The notes under the pieces were generated by a model. The model was not told the origin of the DNA. It did no database searches and was given only the letters and a program-made list of their open reading frames with translations. 64,000 nucleotides of DNA from Balanoglossus misakiensis (taxonomy: Eukaryota > Hemichordata): contig CM082577.2 of the NCBI GenBank assembly GCA_040954595.2, positions 14,632,001 to 14,696,000 of the forward strand. Reading direction: 5' to 3'. The translations under genes were made by a program, and so were the position numbers. This document shows positions 22,357 through 34,339 of the stretch, piece after piece. Numbering within the stretch: the first letter of the stretch is position 1; every line of letters begins with the position of its first letter.

Positions 22357-22908
22357 TTACATTTGTCTTTGTGAATTTGTCACTGGCTTTATTGGAGGAA
22401 CATTTACAATCGTTTCCAACGATGCTGTACCAGTAGGTGAAACAGGACTAGGACATGCTGGTCCAGTTGATTTCTGACTAGAACAGACGGGTTCTACTGG
22501 CAAGTTATCCAGGTTGTTATGTGTAGACAAATCATGGATATGGGGGTTACAGGATGGAACACCATTTTGAACCCTTTGAGGTTGTTCATATGTCAAATGT
22601 TTGGAGTTCCATTCAGTGTCCTGGAAGGAAAATTCTGGATATTCCTCAACATATTTCTTTACATGTCCAGTGGACCGTCTTTTTACACCTTTGGAGTTTT
22701 CCAATACTAACGCACCTCCATCTTTCTGGATGACTTTGTATGGTTCTGTCTCGAAATTGGGAGTGAGTTTGTTTTGCCTAAACGCTTGCTGGAGCAAAAC
22801 AGTATCACCTTCCCTGATATCTGAGGAAGTGGCATGTCTCCTGTTGTCGGCATAGAACTTTTGTTTCATTTTCATTCTGTTGTTTCTTTCTCTCATTTGA
22901 TTTGCCAA
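22357..22908 (-). pseudogene. C-terminal part of Gypsy integrase, out of frame
   Basis: This frame overlaps the end of the main gag-pol ORF by 16 bp. It continues the integrase with ERNNRMKMKQKFYADNRRHA, then a DTVLLQQ segment typical of the integrase C-terminal domain, then about 90 residues of unrecognised tail. The main frame stops a few codons earlier. The simplest reading is one frameshift in an otherwise intact polyprotein. A programmed shift is possible but would be unusual at this place. Confidence 0.8.
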
Positions 22909-25900
22909 TCAGACTCATTGATTGTTTGGGATGGAATTCTCAGTCTAGGAATCTTGTCCCTAAACTCTCTTCCCATCAGAGCCATAGCAGGAGATATGCC
23001 TGTCACAGTATGGGGTGTATTTCTATATTCAAATAGAAAATGTGTCAAATCTTTGTACCAACTTTTCTTTTGCAATTTAGCAATTCGTACAGACTTCAAA
23101 ATTATTTCATTCAGCCTCTCAACACTTCCATTGCTCTGAGGCCAGTATGGAATGGAATATTCATGATCAATACCTAAGTAATCAAGGAAACCTTCAAACT
23201 CGGCTGAGGTAAAAGGTGGACCATTGTCTGATTTGACACAGTAAGGCAACCCATGTGTAAGAAACATAGCTTCCATGGCTTTTATGACATGGGCAGCATC
23301 TGTTTTCTTTAACAAGACTACTTCAGGCCATCTAGAGTATAAATCAGTTACCACTAGTAATTTCTCACCATCACATACATCCAAAAGATCAACTGCTAAA
23401 TCGAACCATGGTCCTTCAGGTAACTGTGTGGATATTAATGGCTCTGGGTTTGGCCTGGCACTGACCAATTGACATGGATGACAGGATTGTATCAGTTTTT
23501 CCACATCCCTGTCCATCCCTGGCCACCAAACTCTGTCACGTAAACGAGCCTTTGTCCTCACAATTCCCTGATGACCCTGGTGTGCAATTTTCAAGATTTT
23601 TCTTTGCAAAACTTGAGGAACAACCAATCTGTTACCACGCATGATCAATCTGCCATACAACCATAATTCGTCTTTCACATGCCAATAGGGTGAAGACTTC
23701 AATTTTGACCAATTTGCAGAGGTAATACACCTTTCAACCAATTGCAAGCTCTGGTCTTTTGCAGATTCTCTCTCAATATCACGTGGGGTAATAGCAGATG
23801 GCATAGCCTCTAAAACAACACTACATGCAAAATCTTCAGTCTCTCTACAATACTTGTCAGATGGTTCGTCCACGGGCAATCTACTCAACATGTCCGCATA
23901 ATTATTCTTTCCCTTGATATGGGTGATATGATAATCAAATTGTTGCATATATAACAGCCATCTCTCAATTCTAGCTGAAGGGGGCTTGGAGTTAGGGCTG
24001 AATACTTTCAATAAAGGCTTATGGTCAGTTCTGACCTCAAAATGACTGCCTAGCAGAAACTGCTGAAGTTTCTCACATGCCCATTTAACTCCAAGCGCCT
24101 CTCGCTCAAACTGAGAGTACCTTGACTCAACATGTGTAAGCTTTCTGCTAACATAGTACACTGGTTGATATGAACCATTACTTTGCATTTGTTCAAGGAT
24201 TGCTCCAACACCAACGGGCGATGCATCAGAAGTGACTCGAGTTTTAGCACCCTGCTTGAAATAAGCCATGAATGGACTTGTGGTCAATTTATGTTTGATG
24301 AGATTGAATACTTTCTCATGCTTGGGAAGCCATTCCCACTTTGCATCTTTGCGAGTCAAATCCCACAGTGGGCTTGTCACTGTTGCAAATTTATCGACAT
24401 ATCTTGAGCAAAATTGAGCCAGCCCCAAGAAACTTCTCAATTCTGATTTGTCAGTTGGCGTTCGAGCTTTTACAATAGCTTTGACCTTCTCATCAGTGAG
24501 TTTCATACCCTGGGCCGTCATCAAGTGACCCATGAATATCATACTGTCTCCTAGCTTACATTTTGTAAAGTTCAGCGTTAAACCATGCTCACTAAAACGC
24601 TTGATCACTTTCTCAACTCTGGTATGCAGCTGCTCATAATTTTCAGCTACTACTCTAATATCATCATGCATGTTGTGGGCACCCTCACAGCCCTTCAAAA
24701 CCTGGCTAATTAGATTTTGAAACTTTTCAGTCGCCATGTTCACACCAAAAACTAAACGCTTGTAGCGATACAAAGAGTTGGGCCCTGAAAAGGTTGTAAT
24801 ATCCCTGCTCTCTTCATCGAGCTCAATTTGATGGAAAGCCATATTCATATCAAGCTTGCAAAATACCTTGGCCCCTGAAATTTCCTCTAGCGTTTCATCC
24901 ATGGTGGGAACAGGGTGTCTTTCCCTAACAATGGCTTGATTTGCTTTTCTCATGTCCAGACATAGTCTGATATCCCCACCAGGCTTTTGTACTGTTACAA
25001 GGGGGTTGACCCAAGAGGTCGGACCCGAAACCTTCTCTATTACTCCCAGCTTTTCAAGCTCGTTGAGTTTTTCAACAACTTTAGCACGGCGGTTGAAAGG
25101 AATTCGCCGGTACTGGGCTATGGGTTTGACATTCTCATCAATATGCAAATGGAGCTTGTAGCCCTTTAACTTACCCAACCCATTAAATACCTCAGGATAT
25201 TTCCTCCGCAATTCTGCAAGAATTGGCGAAGAATTATCAGCAGATATTGAATTTATCGTGTACAGATTCACATTTCCAACTCTCAACATATCTAAATTCT
25301 CAGAAGTACGCCGACTCAACAAAATCGGTTGATCAGCCTTGATCACTATAAAATCAGCAATACATTTCTTTTTAGTAGGTGCTTCAACATGTAAGGCACA
25401 TTTACCCAATATATCTAAAGGTTTACTCGAACCATAGGTTAACACTTTATTGTTACAATTTCGAACTTTCACACCACGCTTTTCAGCAAGTCTGCGAAAT
25501 TGTCTTTCACCAATGAGATTACATGTACATGTAGCACCACTGTCGATGATAACCGGCACGTGTTGATTCTCGATCTGAATACCTGTATCAGTGAGGTCCT
25601 TCCCACTGGAAGCACGGAAAGCAGCATTGAAAGCATAGTACGCTTTCTCCTCGTCAGTCTCGACGTCTGCATGGCCACCATCGGCGTTTGCATCAGTAGT
25701 CGTCTGAGCTACATTGTGTTTACCGCGACCATCACCACGCGTACGGCCACGTCCACGTGCGCTGCGGTTACCACCACGGCCTCGACTGTTGCCATTTTCA
25801 CTGTCTTTAGACGGACAGTCTTCCCACTTAGCACGACAGTCTGCAGCTCTGTGTCCCGGTTTTTGACATCGGAAACACCGGTCGGATTTTTGTTCGGCAT

Positions 25901-26615
25901 TGCGATAACTACCACTTGTACTGGCGCGACATTCACGTTGCATGTGACCTTTCCTTCCACAACGGAAACAGGCTAAGTCCGCCATTTTGTTTTTGGCGCG
26001 CGTACGTTTACCGCCAATATTGACTGCATTTGCACTCACAGCTTGAGTACCAGACACCAAAACTAGTGCATCTTTGTCGTGATACGACCGTATGATTTGT
26101 AGTAGTTTGGTAGTGTCCAAATTCTTTTCACGATACAGCTTGCTTTTTAGCACCTTGTCGCTGATGTAGAGCAAGACACGATCTCTTATCTGGTTGTCTT
26201 TTTCCGTCTCGGGAAAATCACAGTCTTTCAGTAGGTTCTTGAGACGTATTACGTAGCTGTCGACCGTCTCCCCGGACGTGGGAGTTGCGCTGTAAAACTT
26301 CTGTCTCGCCATAGGAACGTTTTTCTGCAGTTGAAAGTGTTTATCCAAACATGCTATCAACGTTGCGCAGTTTGTGACGTCACCAGTTTCATCTTCAGAT
26401 TTAGTGCTAACAATGTCTCTGATGCCCGCTCCAGCCATGTGCAAAAGTAAGGCACGCTTCTGCGCATTATTTGAAACACCAGAAGCTGCTACGAACAGTT
26501 CAAATTCCTGAAGCCAACGCTCCCACCTTTGCTGAAGAGCCTCTGGTTCGCCTTCACAGTCGAATCCCGCCACTCCTGGCAGTCCGGACAGCGTTACGGG
26601 TGTAGACATTTTCAT
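22893..26615 (-). CDS. Gypsy gag-pol polyprotein
   Basis: The ORF has 1240 residues. A gag-like helical region (1 to about 210) is followed by two CCHC zinc knuckles (CFRCGRKGHMQREC near 215 and CFRCQKPGHRAADC near 247). An aspartic protease motif (VIIDSGAT) is near 357. The reverse transcriptase has KLDMNMAFHQIEL, GVNMA and MHDDI near 650, where the usual aromatic residue before DD is H. RNase H (VTSDASPVG) is near 795. An H2C2 zinc module lies near 1010-1045, then the rve integrase core with D, D and E residues in LAVDLLD, KSDNGPPF and GSVERLNE. It makes and integrates cDNA. The frame ends early, and the integrase C terminus continues in the frame at 22357-22908. Confidence 0.95.
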   Translation of the reverse strand: MKMSTPVTLSGLPGVAGFDCEGEPEALQQRWERWLQEFELFVAASGVSNNAQKRALLLHMAGAGIRDIVSTKSEDETGDVTNCATLIACLDKHFQLQKNVPMARQKFYSATPTSGETVDSYVIRLKNLLKDCDFPETEKDNQIRDRVLLYISDKVLKSKLYREKNLDTTKLLQIIRSYHDKDALVLVSGTQAVSANAVNIGGKRTRAKNKMADLACFRCGRKGHMQRECRASTSGSYRNAEQKSDRCFRCQKPGHRAADCRAKWEDCPSKDSENGNSRGRGGNRSARGRGRTRGDGRGKHNVAQTTTDANADGGHADVETDEEKAYYAFNAAFRASSGKDLTDTGIQIENQHVPVIIDSGATCTCNLIGERQFRRLAEKRGVKVRNCNNKVLTYGSSKPLDILGKCALHVEAPTKKKCIADFIVIKADQPILLSRRTSENLDMLRVGNVNLYTINSISADNSSPILAELRRKYPEVFNGLGKLKGYKLHLHIDENVKPIAQYRRIPFNRRAKVVEKLNELEKLGVIEKVSGPTSWVNPLVTVQKPGGDIRLCLDMRKANQAIVRERHPVPTMDETLEEISGAKVFCKLDMNMAFHQIELDEESRDITTFSGPNSLYRYKRLVFGVNMATEKFQNLISQVLKGCEGAHNMHDDIRVVAENYEQLHTRVEKVIKRFSEHGLTLNFTKCKLGDSMIFMGHLMTAQGMKLTDEKVKAIVKARTPTDKSELRSFLGLAQFCSRYVDKFATVTSPLWDLTRKDAKWEWLPKHEKVFNLIKHKLTTSPFMAYFKQGAKTRVTSDASPVGVGAILEQMQSNGSYQPVYYVSRKLTHVESRYSQFEREALGVKWACEKLQQFLLGSHFEVRTDHKPLLKVFSPNSKPPSARIERWLLYMQQFDYHITHIKGKNNYADMLSRLPVDEPSDKYCRETEDFACSVVLEAMPSAITPRDIERESAKDQSLQLVERCITSANWSKLKSSPYWHVKDELWLYGRLIMRGNRLVVPQVLQRKILKIAHQGHQGIVRTKARLRDRVWWPGMDRDVEKLIQSCHPCQLVSARPNPEPLISTQLPEGPWFDLAVDLLDVCDGEKLLVVTDLYSRWPEVVLLKKTDAAHVIKAMEAMFLTHGLPYCVKSDNGPPFTSAEFEGFLDYLGIDHEYSIPYWPQSNGSVERLNEIILKSVRIAKLQKKSWYKDLTHFLFEYRNTPHTVTGISPAMALMGREFRDKIPRLRIPSQTINESDWQIK

Positions 26616-26715
26616 GCACTCAAATCACAGCTAAAAAGTCACCAAATCTCATAAAGGTTGCTTGCGTATGTTCTTCGATAGTTAATTTAGATAACTAAAT
26701 CCTCGTCGCCATTTA

Positions 26716-26869
26716 TGTGATGTCCGGGGAGGGGTTATTGACAGTCGACAACGACGGAGTTCCACAGAAGTGATGTTTATTGAATGACAACCACGCGGGA
26801 ACTAACTGTTACAGGAAATCACATATACAGAGCATGTGACAATCACGTGATCATGACAATACTATCACA
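26716..26869 (-). repeat. 5' LTR of the Gypsy element
   Basis: This is the 154-bp partner of 21866-22019. It would carry the promoter for the minus-strand gag-pol transcript. Confidence 0.95.
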
Positions 26870-27343
26870 CTAAATATGTAACTAATCCTTCCCACGACAC
26901 TGTTCCATGTACATACAATCACAAACAAGCATCCACCCCCCCCCCATGACGCGGCCGTCGTCGTAGACCCAAGGGGTCAGAGAAGAATTGGCAAGATGTT
27001 TTCGTGCAAATGCATGGCCACGGAATCGTTCTCGTCACAGGTCTTTGTCTGCAAGTGCGAGCTCGAGGGGAACCGTCACTGCATCCCGCGTTCGGAATCG
27101 CCCAACTTGGCTTCACATTTGGGTCGCAATAGCTATAGTAGGACAAGATTGGGTTCCTACTATCCAGGAGAGGCGGGAATTGTCGATAGCCGGGCTTGGG
27201 GAGAAGAAGCTACACATGCCTGTAAATTTAAATGGACTCGAAGTCATTTAGTTTCTGAACGATGCATACCCCAAAATCGAAAATGCTGCAGGCATAGAAA
27301 TTTGCAGAACCACTCGGGGTTCCAGAAAACTTGAGACTATAAG
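26870..27343. other. Stretch without a supported gene
   Basis: Open frames run through 26988-27334 on the plus strand, but no family is recognised. It lies just upstream of the P2X7-like exon and could include its leader. Confidence 0.3.
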
Positions 27344-28628
27344 ATGTCCCGCAGCTGGATATACCCAAGACCATATCAGTTTGAACCTTTACGAAAAACA
27401 GCATTCCACCCACTTGAAAATGACACTAACAGTGAGAGTGAAGACGACGAATCCACAGAATATGATACTGCCAGACTTACACATACTGATTGGTGTAAGT
27501 GTGGGAATTGCAGTACCATGTCAACTGTACCGGAATGCATCTGCTGTGTTGAACTATCTCAGGCTTAGAAGTAAGCGTCTTTTTGAGCTTATAGTCAAAG
27601 TTAAATGACGAGATGGCACTTTTACAAGAATACACGTTTTTTGCGTATTTTGTTTTTGTTTTTCTATTGCAAGATTTCTGCTCAAAACCTTTCATGTAAT
27701 TTCACAATGGTTAACAAAAGAATTTCGCATGCCAAGATGGCGAAATGATTGTCGGCGTCTCTGAAGCTGGTCGGTTTACGCTTTAATGAAAATTAGTTGA
27801 ACGAAAATTTAAAATTGCGAGTTTGTGGATCACATCTATTTAAAATGAAAAAAAACCCCACAACATTTACACATAAATATTGATGAGTATGAAAAATTAA
27901 TGCATGACCATATTTATTCCACCCTTAAAGGCACGTAAGCTGTAACTTTTGGGATAATTTTCATAATTTTTGTTTCAAACTGCACTACCATTAGTCCATG
28001 CAGATGAAGGTAGTGAACAATACACAAGCATTATAAACCCTAAATATGAGTGCATATGCAAGTTTTAACCAGATAAATAATAAACCTTTGCCGCAAGCGA
28101 TTATGGCCGCCACCGTGGGAAAATGTAAGAAACAATGAAAATGTTGCATTTCCGATTGTGAAACTTCATAAACAAAACATGATCTCATCCACTTGAGCTC
28201 ATGGAAGTAAATGTACACCACTGAGACATCAGATTTTCATTTTTCATTGCAATATTGCACTTTTTTTAAAATTGCAGGAATTTTCGTTTTTCTTTAATTT
28301 TTGGCCATTTTGTCATAAATAAGTGTTGAGCTTGATATATTAGCATGAAATAGCATTTAATAGACATAATTAAAAGCATATATGAGATTATTTAAAACTT
28401 TAATTTTTTATCCAGTTGCAGCTTACGTGCCTTTAATTTACAATAGATGAATGCTGCATTTCAAATACAGATTCTTTTCAGACCGTTTATCTGAATAGAG
28501 ATGTATTGGACACTACACTGAAAAGGTTGCATGATGTTAGGCATGACAAAATTGTCTATCCGCTTTCATATTTGTTTTTACCCGCCATATTTGTTTTCGA
28601 AGTTTATGTCGATTTCAGATTCAGATTT

Positions 28629-28757
28629 TATAACTGTAGTATCAAAATCATTTTCTTTGTAAACTCCAACAACAGCATACTGTTTAATCTTATTTTCTGT
28701 CTTAGGTGTCAGTAGGTTGGCATAATTTTCTGTATACATGACTTGATTAATTTTTCT
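28629..28757 (+). repeat. Dispersed repeat, copy 1
   Basis: About 130 bp, with segments TGTAGTATCAAAATCATTTT and GTATACATGACTTGATTAA, recurs in the same orientation at 40096-40231. It is unassigned. Confidence 0.7.
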
Positions 28758-29492
28758 TTTGGTTGTTATTCCTTCATTCTGTATTTAAAATTAAATTGAC
28801 AAATAAGTCTTTGTGATACACAAGTGGTAATTACTTCCAAAGTAACACCTGAAGATGTTTCAGAAGTTGCAACATCTCGGCCATCCTATCCAACCTCAGC
28901 CACAACGCAGTCTCGGCCACATACTTTCAGCACAATGCTGATTTAAATTACAGCCATACTGACTCAATGTGCGACAACACCCAAATTTATAACGCTATGT
29001 ACTGCCTAGCCAAAACGGACTATTCTGAAAACGCAGATAGTATTACCATGTGCGTTTTCATAATAACACCATGTGCATTTTCAGAATAAGAGTATATTCA
29101 TTACGATATAAATAATTAGTCTGATGTACCAACAAAAACCGTAGTTCCGAACGAATTTCAAATTTTCCAAGTTCACACACAAACTAATTTTCCATTCGAC
29201 AATTCCATTTGATTTAATATTGTTCATAAGTTCATTTCTCGAGCAAATTTTTGCCTAAAAGTTCAGTGCAAAATCTAAGGTGTAATCCAGGGATATAAAA
29301 TGATGGTCATATCTTCAAGACCTCCACTCTGTGCAGATAGGTACGTATTACTTAACATTTTTTATTTAGTGTTCGACGAACACGCCAAGATGCGGGGTGC
29401 TCTAAAGGGGTTCCCGTAAAGATCAATAAACCGTTCTGTAATTGTGACAGATAATTGCTTTTTGAAATTAATTGCATGAATATTGATTTCTT

Positions 29493-31778
29493 TTTTTTTT
29501 TTTTTTTTTTTTATTTTTTTTTTTTTTCATTTCAAAAATACAGGACAAAAACAAAAGAGTCGACAAAGACAAGAAAAAGAAAGAAACCACAAAAAGAACA
29601 CTAATCAACGAACAAGTTGACAAAAGCTCCCCATTTTTCTAGATGTATCCCCTGTCTATCATTTGTAGTGGCTACATTATCTTCTATTTTATAAATAGAT
29701 TTCACATATGATTTAAACTGAAGCATGTTTGGCAAAACATTCGACACTTTACATTTAAAGATATAAGAACGTCCAATCAAAAGAATGAAATTTGCAAGTT
29801 GACTACCCCCCTCATCTATATTACCCAGAATACAATACATTGCACTTAACCTTAGTGTATTAAGTGTAACAGTAAAAAACCACTCTTTCACTGAAATCCA
29901 AAACCGACTAGTATAAATACAATCCCAAAAAAGATGGTAATAATCCTCTACAACATCTTTACAAAAAATACAAAGTGGGGAGTCAATTATTCGCCATTTG
30001 TAAAGCATGCGGTTTGAAGGCAAGATCTTCATTATTAGTTTGTACTGAAAATTCCAAAGCTTAATATCATTTGTTAATTTGAAAGGAAGCGAAAACACAT
30101 TTTTTAAGGAAAATACTTCATCAAATACATCGTACCAATAACGTATTATGTGTGGAGAAAGCTCCTGTGGTGTTTGTAAATTCAGAAAAAAAGTGTACAT
30201 CTCTCTATTGAGTTTTTTACCAGACAAACAATTGGGATTTCGAAAATTAGGCTTACATACCAGTAGTTTGGATGAGTGTGAATTCTGTACAATATTTTTC
30301 CAATCAAGTGGTATTGCACATAATAATTGATTATACTGAAATTGTGTACAAATATTACCATATATTGTACTAAACTGCTCATAATTATAAAACTTACAAT
30401 TAGCATCGATAAGATCATTAATAAAAATAACACCATTCCTTGAAAAGTTATTCCAAAATATTGGCTTATCTCAGAATTATTGCAAATTAGTTCTTGGCAT
30501 ACATCGTCTTTATCAGATACTGTAGTGGTATTATACTGCAGCCATGCTGAATAAATTTGTCTTAAGAAAACAGAATTAATGGGGTTCAAAATATGAAAAT
30601 CATCTTTTTTTAAATTGGTATAATACACTTGGGGCCCACCAAAACTGGAAAGAACAAATTTATACCATTTACTACAAAATAAACTATTGTTGCACATGAT
30701 CCTCAAAAACCAGGCTGTCTTTAGCGTCAAATTAAAGGCAGGCAAATTTGTCAAATTGAGACCCCCATTTACATATGAATTGTAGATGGTATTCCTCTTA
30801 ATCTTGTCTCGCTTACCACCCCACAAAAAATTTAAAACTAAAGTTTCATACTTTTTAAAGAAGTCATTACCAGGAGATGGTAGAGACATGAGAAGATGAG
30901 TAAACTGTGAATTGACCAATGATTTTATAATTGTTACTTTCCCATAAAAAGTGAGCCCCCTACCCTGCCATGGCTGCAGTATCTTCCTCGCCTTTTCAAG
31001 CCGAGGATTAAAGTTGACAGTTACAAGATGTGATGAATTATTTGGAATGTGAATACCAAGAACATTAACATCGCCATCAGTCCATACTAAAGGAAAAGCG
31101 GTATTGATATGGAAATCTGTGTTTTTAAGAGACCCAATGCGCAATACCTTACATTTCTCATAATTGGGTTTCAGACCAGAGAATGTAGAAAACACTTTCA
31201 AAATATCAAGCAAAGCATTAAAAGAACAATAATCAGGTTGACTAGGAAAGTTCGTGTCATCGGCATATTGTGAAATCTTGTTATCGATAGGGCCTGTCTT
31301 TAGACCTTTAAAGTCATTACATGTTCTCACCCGTATTGCCAGCATTTCTACGGCTATTACAAATAAATATGGCGACAGTGGGCAACCCTGTCGAACACCC
31401 CGAGAAAGAATAAAATTGTCAGAAATATGACCATAATTGATAATTCGACTGGAAATATTGTTATACAAAACTTTTATCCATGACAGAAAAGAAGGACCGA
31501 AATTAAAATACTCTAAGCTCTTAAGAATAAAATCCCATCTCAATTTGTCAAAAGCCTTCTCAAAATCAACAATGAAGACCAAACCTGGCTCTTTATTCTT
31601 CTCGTACAAATCTATAATCTCCAAAAGCCTCCTAATATTATCTGCAATAAATCTACCATGAATAAAACCAGTTTGGTCCTCATTGATAATTGTAGTAATA
31701 ACTCGTTTAACACGCAATGAGAGACTTTTGGCAAGAATGCGAGTATCACCACAAAGTAAAGTTAAAGGTCTCCAATTC
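29493..31778 (-). mobile_element. 5'-truncated L1/Tx1-like LINE with target duplication
   Basis: A 14-bp direct repeat (AATATTGATTTCTT) lies at 29479-29492 and 31779-31792. On the minus strand the element starts inside the reverse transcriptase and ends in a poly-A tail, seen as the T-run at 29493-29527. It inserted 4 bp before the AG of the splice acceptor for the exon at 31797. Confidence 0.92.
29601..31778 (-). pseudogene. Reverse transcriptase of the L1/Tx1-like LINE
   Basis: The frame opens with NWRPLTLL, followed by DQTGFIHGR, FIVDFEKAFDKLRWDF, GVRQGCPLSPYLF and the catalytic SQYADDT. The thumb and C-terminal region follow. The frame breaks near 30200 and continues in another frame (30227-29601) to a cysteine-rich end (PLCIFCKDVVEDYYHLFWDC) typical of the L1/Tx1 C terminus. 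The endonuclease and ORF1 are absent because of 5' truncation. The codons before NWRP in the open frame come from flanking host DNA. Confidence 0.9.
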
Positions 31779-32079
31779 AATATTGATTTCTTGCAGGTTT
31801 TCAATCATGTATATCTTGATGAGACCATCTTGGCGATATCAAGGGCTTGCCGTGACGATACTGATGACGATGATTTCAACCGATCCAATCAACATGCCGC
31901 CTATCGGCAGTTTATCTTACGTCAGCATGGTGTATTGGATGTTGATGATAGGCGTGTTATACCCAGCTGTTGTGTGTGGAGGTTCAAGGACAGATACCTT
32001 GATCCATTTAGTAATTACACAGGATTTATTCCCAATTGATTTGCATAAAATACTTTAACAATGAAGTCCTAGGACAGTT

Positions 32080-32760
32080 GTTTCGTTAGCCTTGCATGTG
32101 GCACAATTTATATCTGGTAATCACTTTAGTGATATAGCCAAATGTTTGGATGTTTCATTGGGAATTAGTGTTTTATCAAGACCACCATATCAGAATATTC
32201 TGAAGATGCTATATCCAATTGATGAAATGTGTCTGAATGCCAAAAATTAAATAAAAGCACTGCCTGTTAACAAAATTGGTAGTTAGAAAAGAGTGGTTAC
32301 CACCTCAGATGGCACATGGCTGACAAGAGGGAGTTACAGTAAGAATTTTACCTTTACAAATAGACATTTTCTCAACAATTCTCTATTGTACTATTTACAT
32401 TTATGTCAGCGAGGTAACGATTATATTAATGAACCATTGTATCCTGGTACATCTAAATCTGCAGAGGGATTTGCTGCTGAAAAACAGGCTAAAGATGAAA
32501 GAATGAATGTTGAAGTAAATTGGCAGGATAATGATTCAACCAGCATAAAGATCTACAGAAAATATGTACAAAGTCAGGGTTGGAATGCAATACGAAACAA
32601 TCAAAGTTTACACATTATTCAGAATCCACAAATTTTCAACTTTGTGACTGAATTTGGGAAGCAATATTTCTGCAGTGAAGGAAGAATTTTTCTTTCAACC
32701 TCAAATTTTTTCCACAATGTTGTAACTCAGAGTTACACGCTAATGACTTTTAGAATACAT
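32080..32760 (+). pseudogene. Mutator-like transposase-domain fragment
   Basis: The region at 32293-32787 reads SDGTWLTRGSYS near its start, then KSAEGFAAEKQAKDERMN and VEVNWQDNDSTSIKIY. These resemble the central part of the Mutator-like transposase domain proteins that accompany YqaJ and SWIM proteins in invertebrates. The upstream stretch (32080-32250) reads FVSLALHVAQFISGNHFSDI and may be an earlier piece, but stops separate them. The catalytic residues cannot be placed. It is probably a decayed remnant; the family call is from memory of similar sequences. Confidence 0.45.
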
Positions 32761-32787
32761 TGTACTGTAGGGGGGGGGGGGGTCTGA

Positions 32788-33389
32788 ATGATCCAACAAG
32801 GAACCCATTTCTGTAAAAAGGCACTTACAAAATTTGTCATAGATAACATCCACATCCTTTCGGGTGCTATTGTTACTCTCAAGTAAATCAATCATTTCTA
32901 AAGTGGCACATCCGCTAATCTCGGAGTTCAGAGAAAGTCTAAACCAAAACAAATCCACTGTTTGGGTTTGCACAGTGCCAGGTCATGCCTGATGTATCAT
33001 TAGTTGATACCAAATTTGGTACAGTGCCTAATGGATCAATTTTAAGTTATCAGACATGCCACACAGAGAGTCTATTGTGAAATATCATTAGTACCATGAT
33101 TGCCAGCTTATGATATGTTTATAGATTTAAATTCTTTTCCTGATTTGCCATACAAACAAAACCCCTATATACGAAATTAAAATTTATAATGTACAGGAAC
33201 ATGCATTCTGCAGTCTGTAAGTGATTAGGCTGACTACATCAAATTTCCACGATATCTGTATAAGTAAAAAAATCACTATGCCCTGTGTAATTGGTTGTTA
33301 AATGCTGAATGTTTCTCAAGCAGATACACTGAACATGGCAAAAATATAAAAGTGAGGGGTTCATGAAGAATGCCAAATACATGAATGAC
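32788..33389. other. Stretch without a supported gene
   Basis: It begins with the G-run near 32770-32782. No coherent coding region is seen. Confidence 0.3.
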
Positions 33390-33620
33390 ACTGGTAATTA
33401 TGTGTCTCTACATAAATGTGGTCTAGTCATAAACCCCTTGTATTGTTTTCACACCTGATTCGAAAGTTGTTGATAGAAAATCATCTGAGCCATATGGTAT
33501 TGTAGAGGTTAAATGCCCAGAAACAAAGAATAATGTAACTCCATTGGATGCATGCAATTTTATTGTTATGATGACAATGGGCAGCCTGGGTTAAAAGTTA
33601 GCCACAGAGGCCACGTCTAC
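33390..33620 (+). pseudogene. YqaJ-like nuclease fragment
   Basis: Two frames together give HKCGLVINPLYC and then PDSKVVD...YGIVEVKCPETKNNVTPLDAC, the catalytic core region (PD...E-x-K) of YqaJ/lambda-exonuclease-type proteins. They are separated by a frameshift near 33455, and no start is present. It is a relic. Confidence 0.55.
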
Positions 33621-34339
33621 AGAGATATGTGCATTGCCTTGTGGGCACAGCTGTCATGAAGAGTGCACCACTTCACTGTTAGCATCTGTCCATAAACTCA
33701 GTGAAAAATTTAACCAAGTTCTTCTGCAATCCACATAACATCAATCACACTCATCAAATACCCATGAACCTGACATAACCGACAATGAACCAACATTTTC
33801 TACACCAGACAAAACATACTATGACTTTTTGCACTTCAAAGAAAACCTCAAAAGACAAGTAGACCAATACCCAACTGTACAACAACCATAACAAACGAGA
33901 CCAAGTTCCCTGCACAAAACAACATACACAGAACCAAACAAAAACAATATGCATTCATTGTAAGCAGACAGGTCATACCAGGACATTCAGAGGCAAAATT
34001 TCATGTCTACAACAATTACACAACTGAACACAATCAACAGCAAAATAATTACAACATGCATAAAATTCTTTTTTTTTGTGTGTCCACTCAAAATACTGAA
34101 AGCAATGTGGATAAGCGGACAAAAAGGTCATTTGCTTTATTGTGTGAATATGTGCACCCAGTTTATAGTGATACTCATTTTCATGAGTAAGATAAACATT
34201 GAGATATTTAAATTCATTGAATAGCTAATTCGCGGGTTCCGAGTTCTCAATAAAGTAGAAAGTTCATAGACTCTTGTCGCCTGAGGGCGTGCGAGTTGGG
34301 ATCACTGCACTTCCGGTCCTGAATGAGGTCATGTTTACA

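Larger units (their letters stand above)
21866..26869 (-). mobile_element. Full-length Ty3/Gypsy LTR retrotransposon
   Basis: Two 154-bp LTRs (21866-22019 and 26716-26869) appear identical and begin and end with TG and CA. The flanks CTAAG and CTAAA suggest a 5-bp target duplication with one change. In element orientation a primer-binding-type sequence TGGCGACGAGGAT lies just inside the right LTR, and a purine-rich tract (TTGAGGAGA) abuts the left LTR. One gag-pol reading frame runs on the minus strand and is shifted once near its end. Near-identical LTRs indicate a recent insertion. Confidence 0.95.
27344..32039 (+). pseudogene. P2X7-like (P2X7 intracellular-domain family) gene, broken
   Basis: Exon 27344-27568 begins MSRSWIYPRPYQFEP and contains HTDWCKCGNC...ECICCVEL, the cysteine module that opens invertebrate P2X7-like proteins. 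It then hits an in-frame stop with no earlier donor. A second piece at about 28492-28600 reads TVYLNRDVLDTTLKRLHDVR. Exon 31797-32039 reads VFNHVYLDETILAISRAC, then AYRQFILRQHG, RRVIPSCCVWRFKDRY and YTGF before a stop, which is the conserved end of the family. A LINE sits in the last intron. The two middle exons resemble each other. The family resembles the cytosolic tail of P2X7 but here has no channel domain. The function in invertebrates is unknown to me. Confidence 0.65.

Noticed and set aside
25500-25976. Plus-strand ORF rich in T and S over the Gypsy gag region
   Set aside because: It is a shadow of the gag-pol frame on the other strand.
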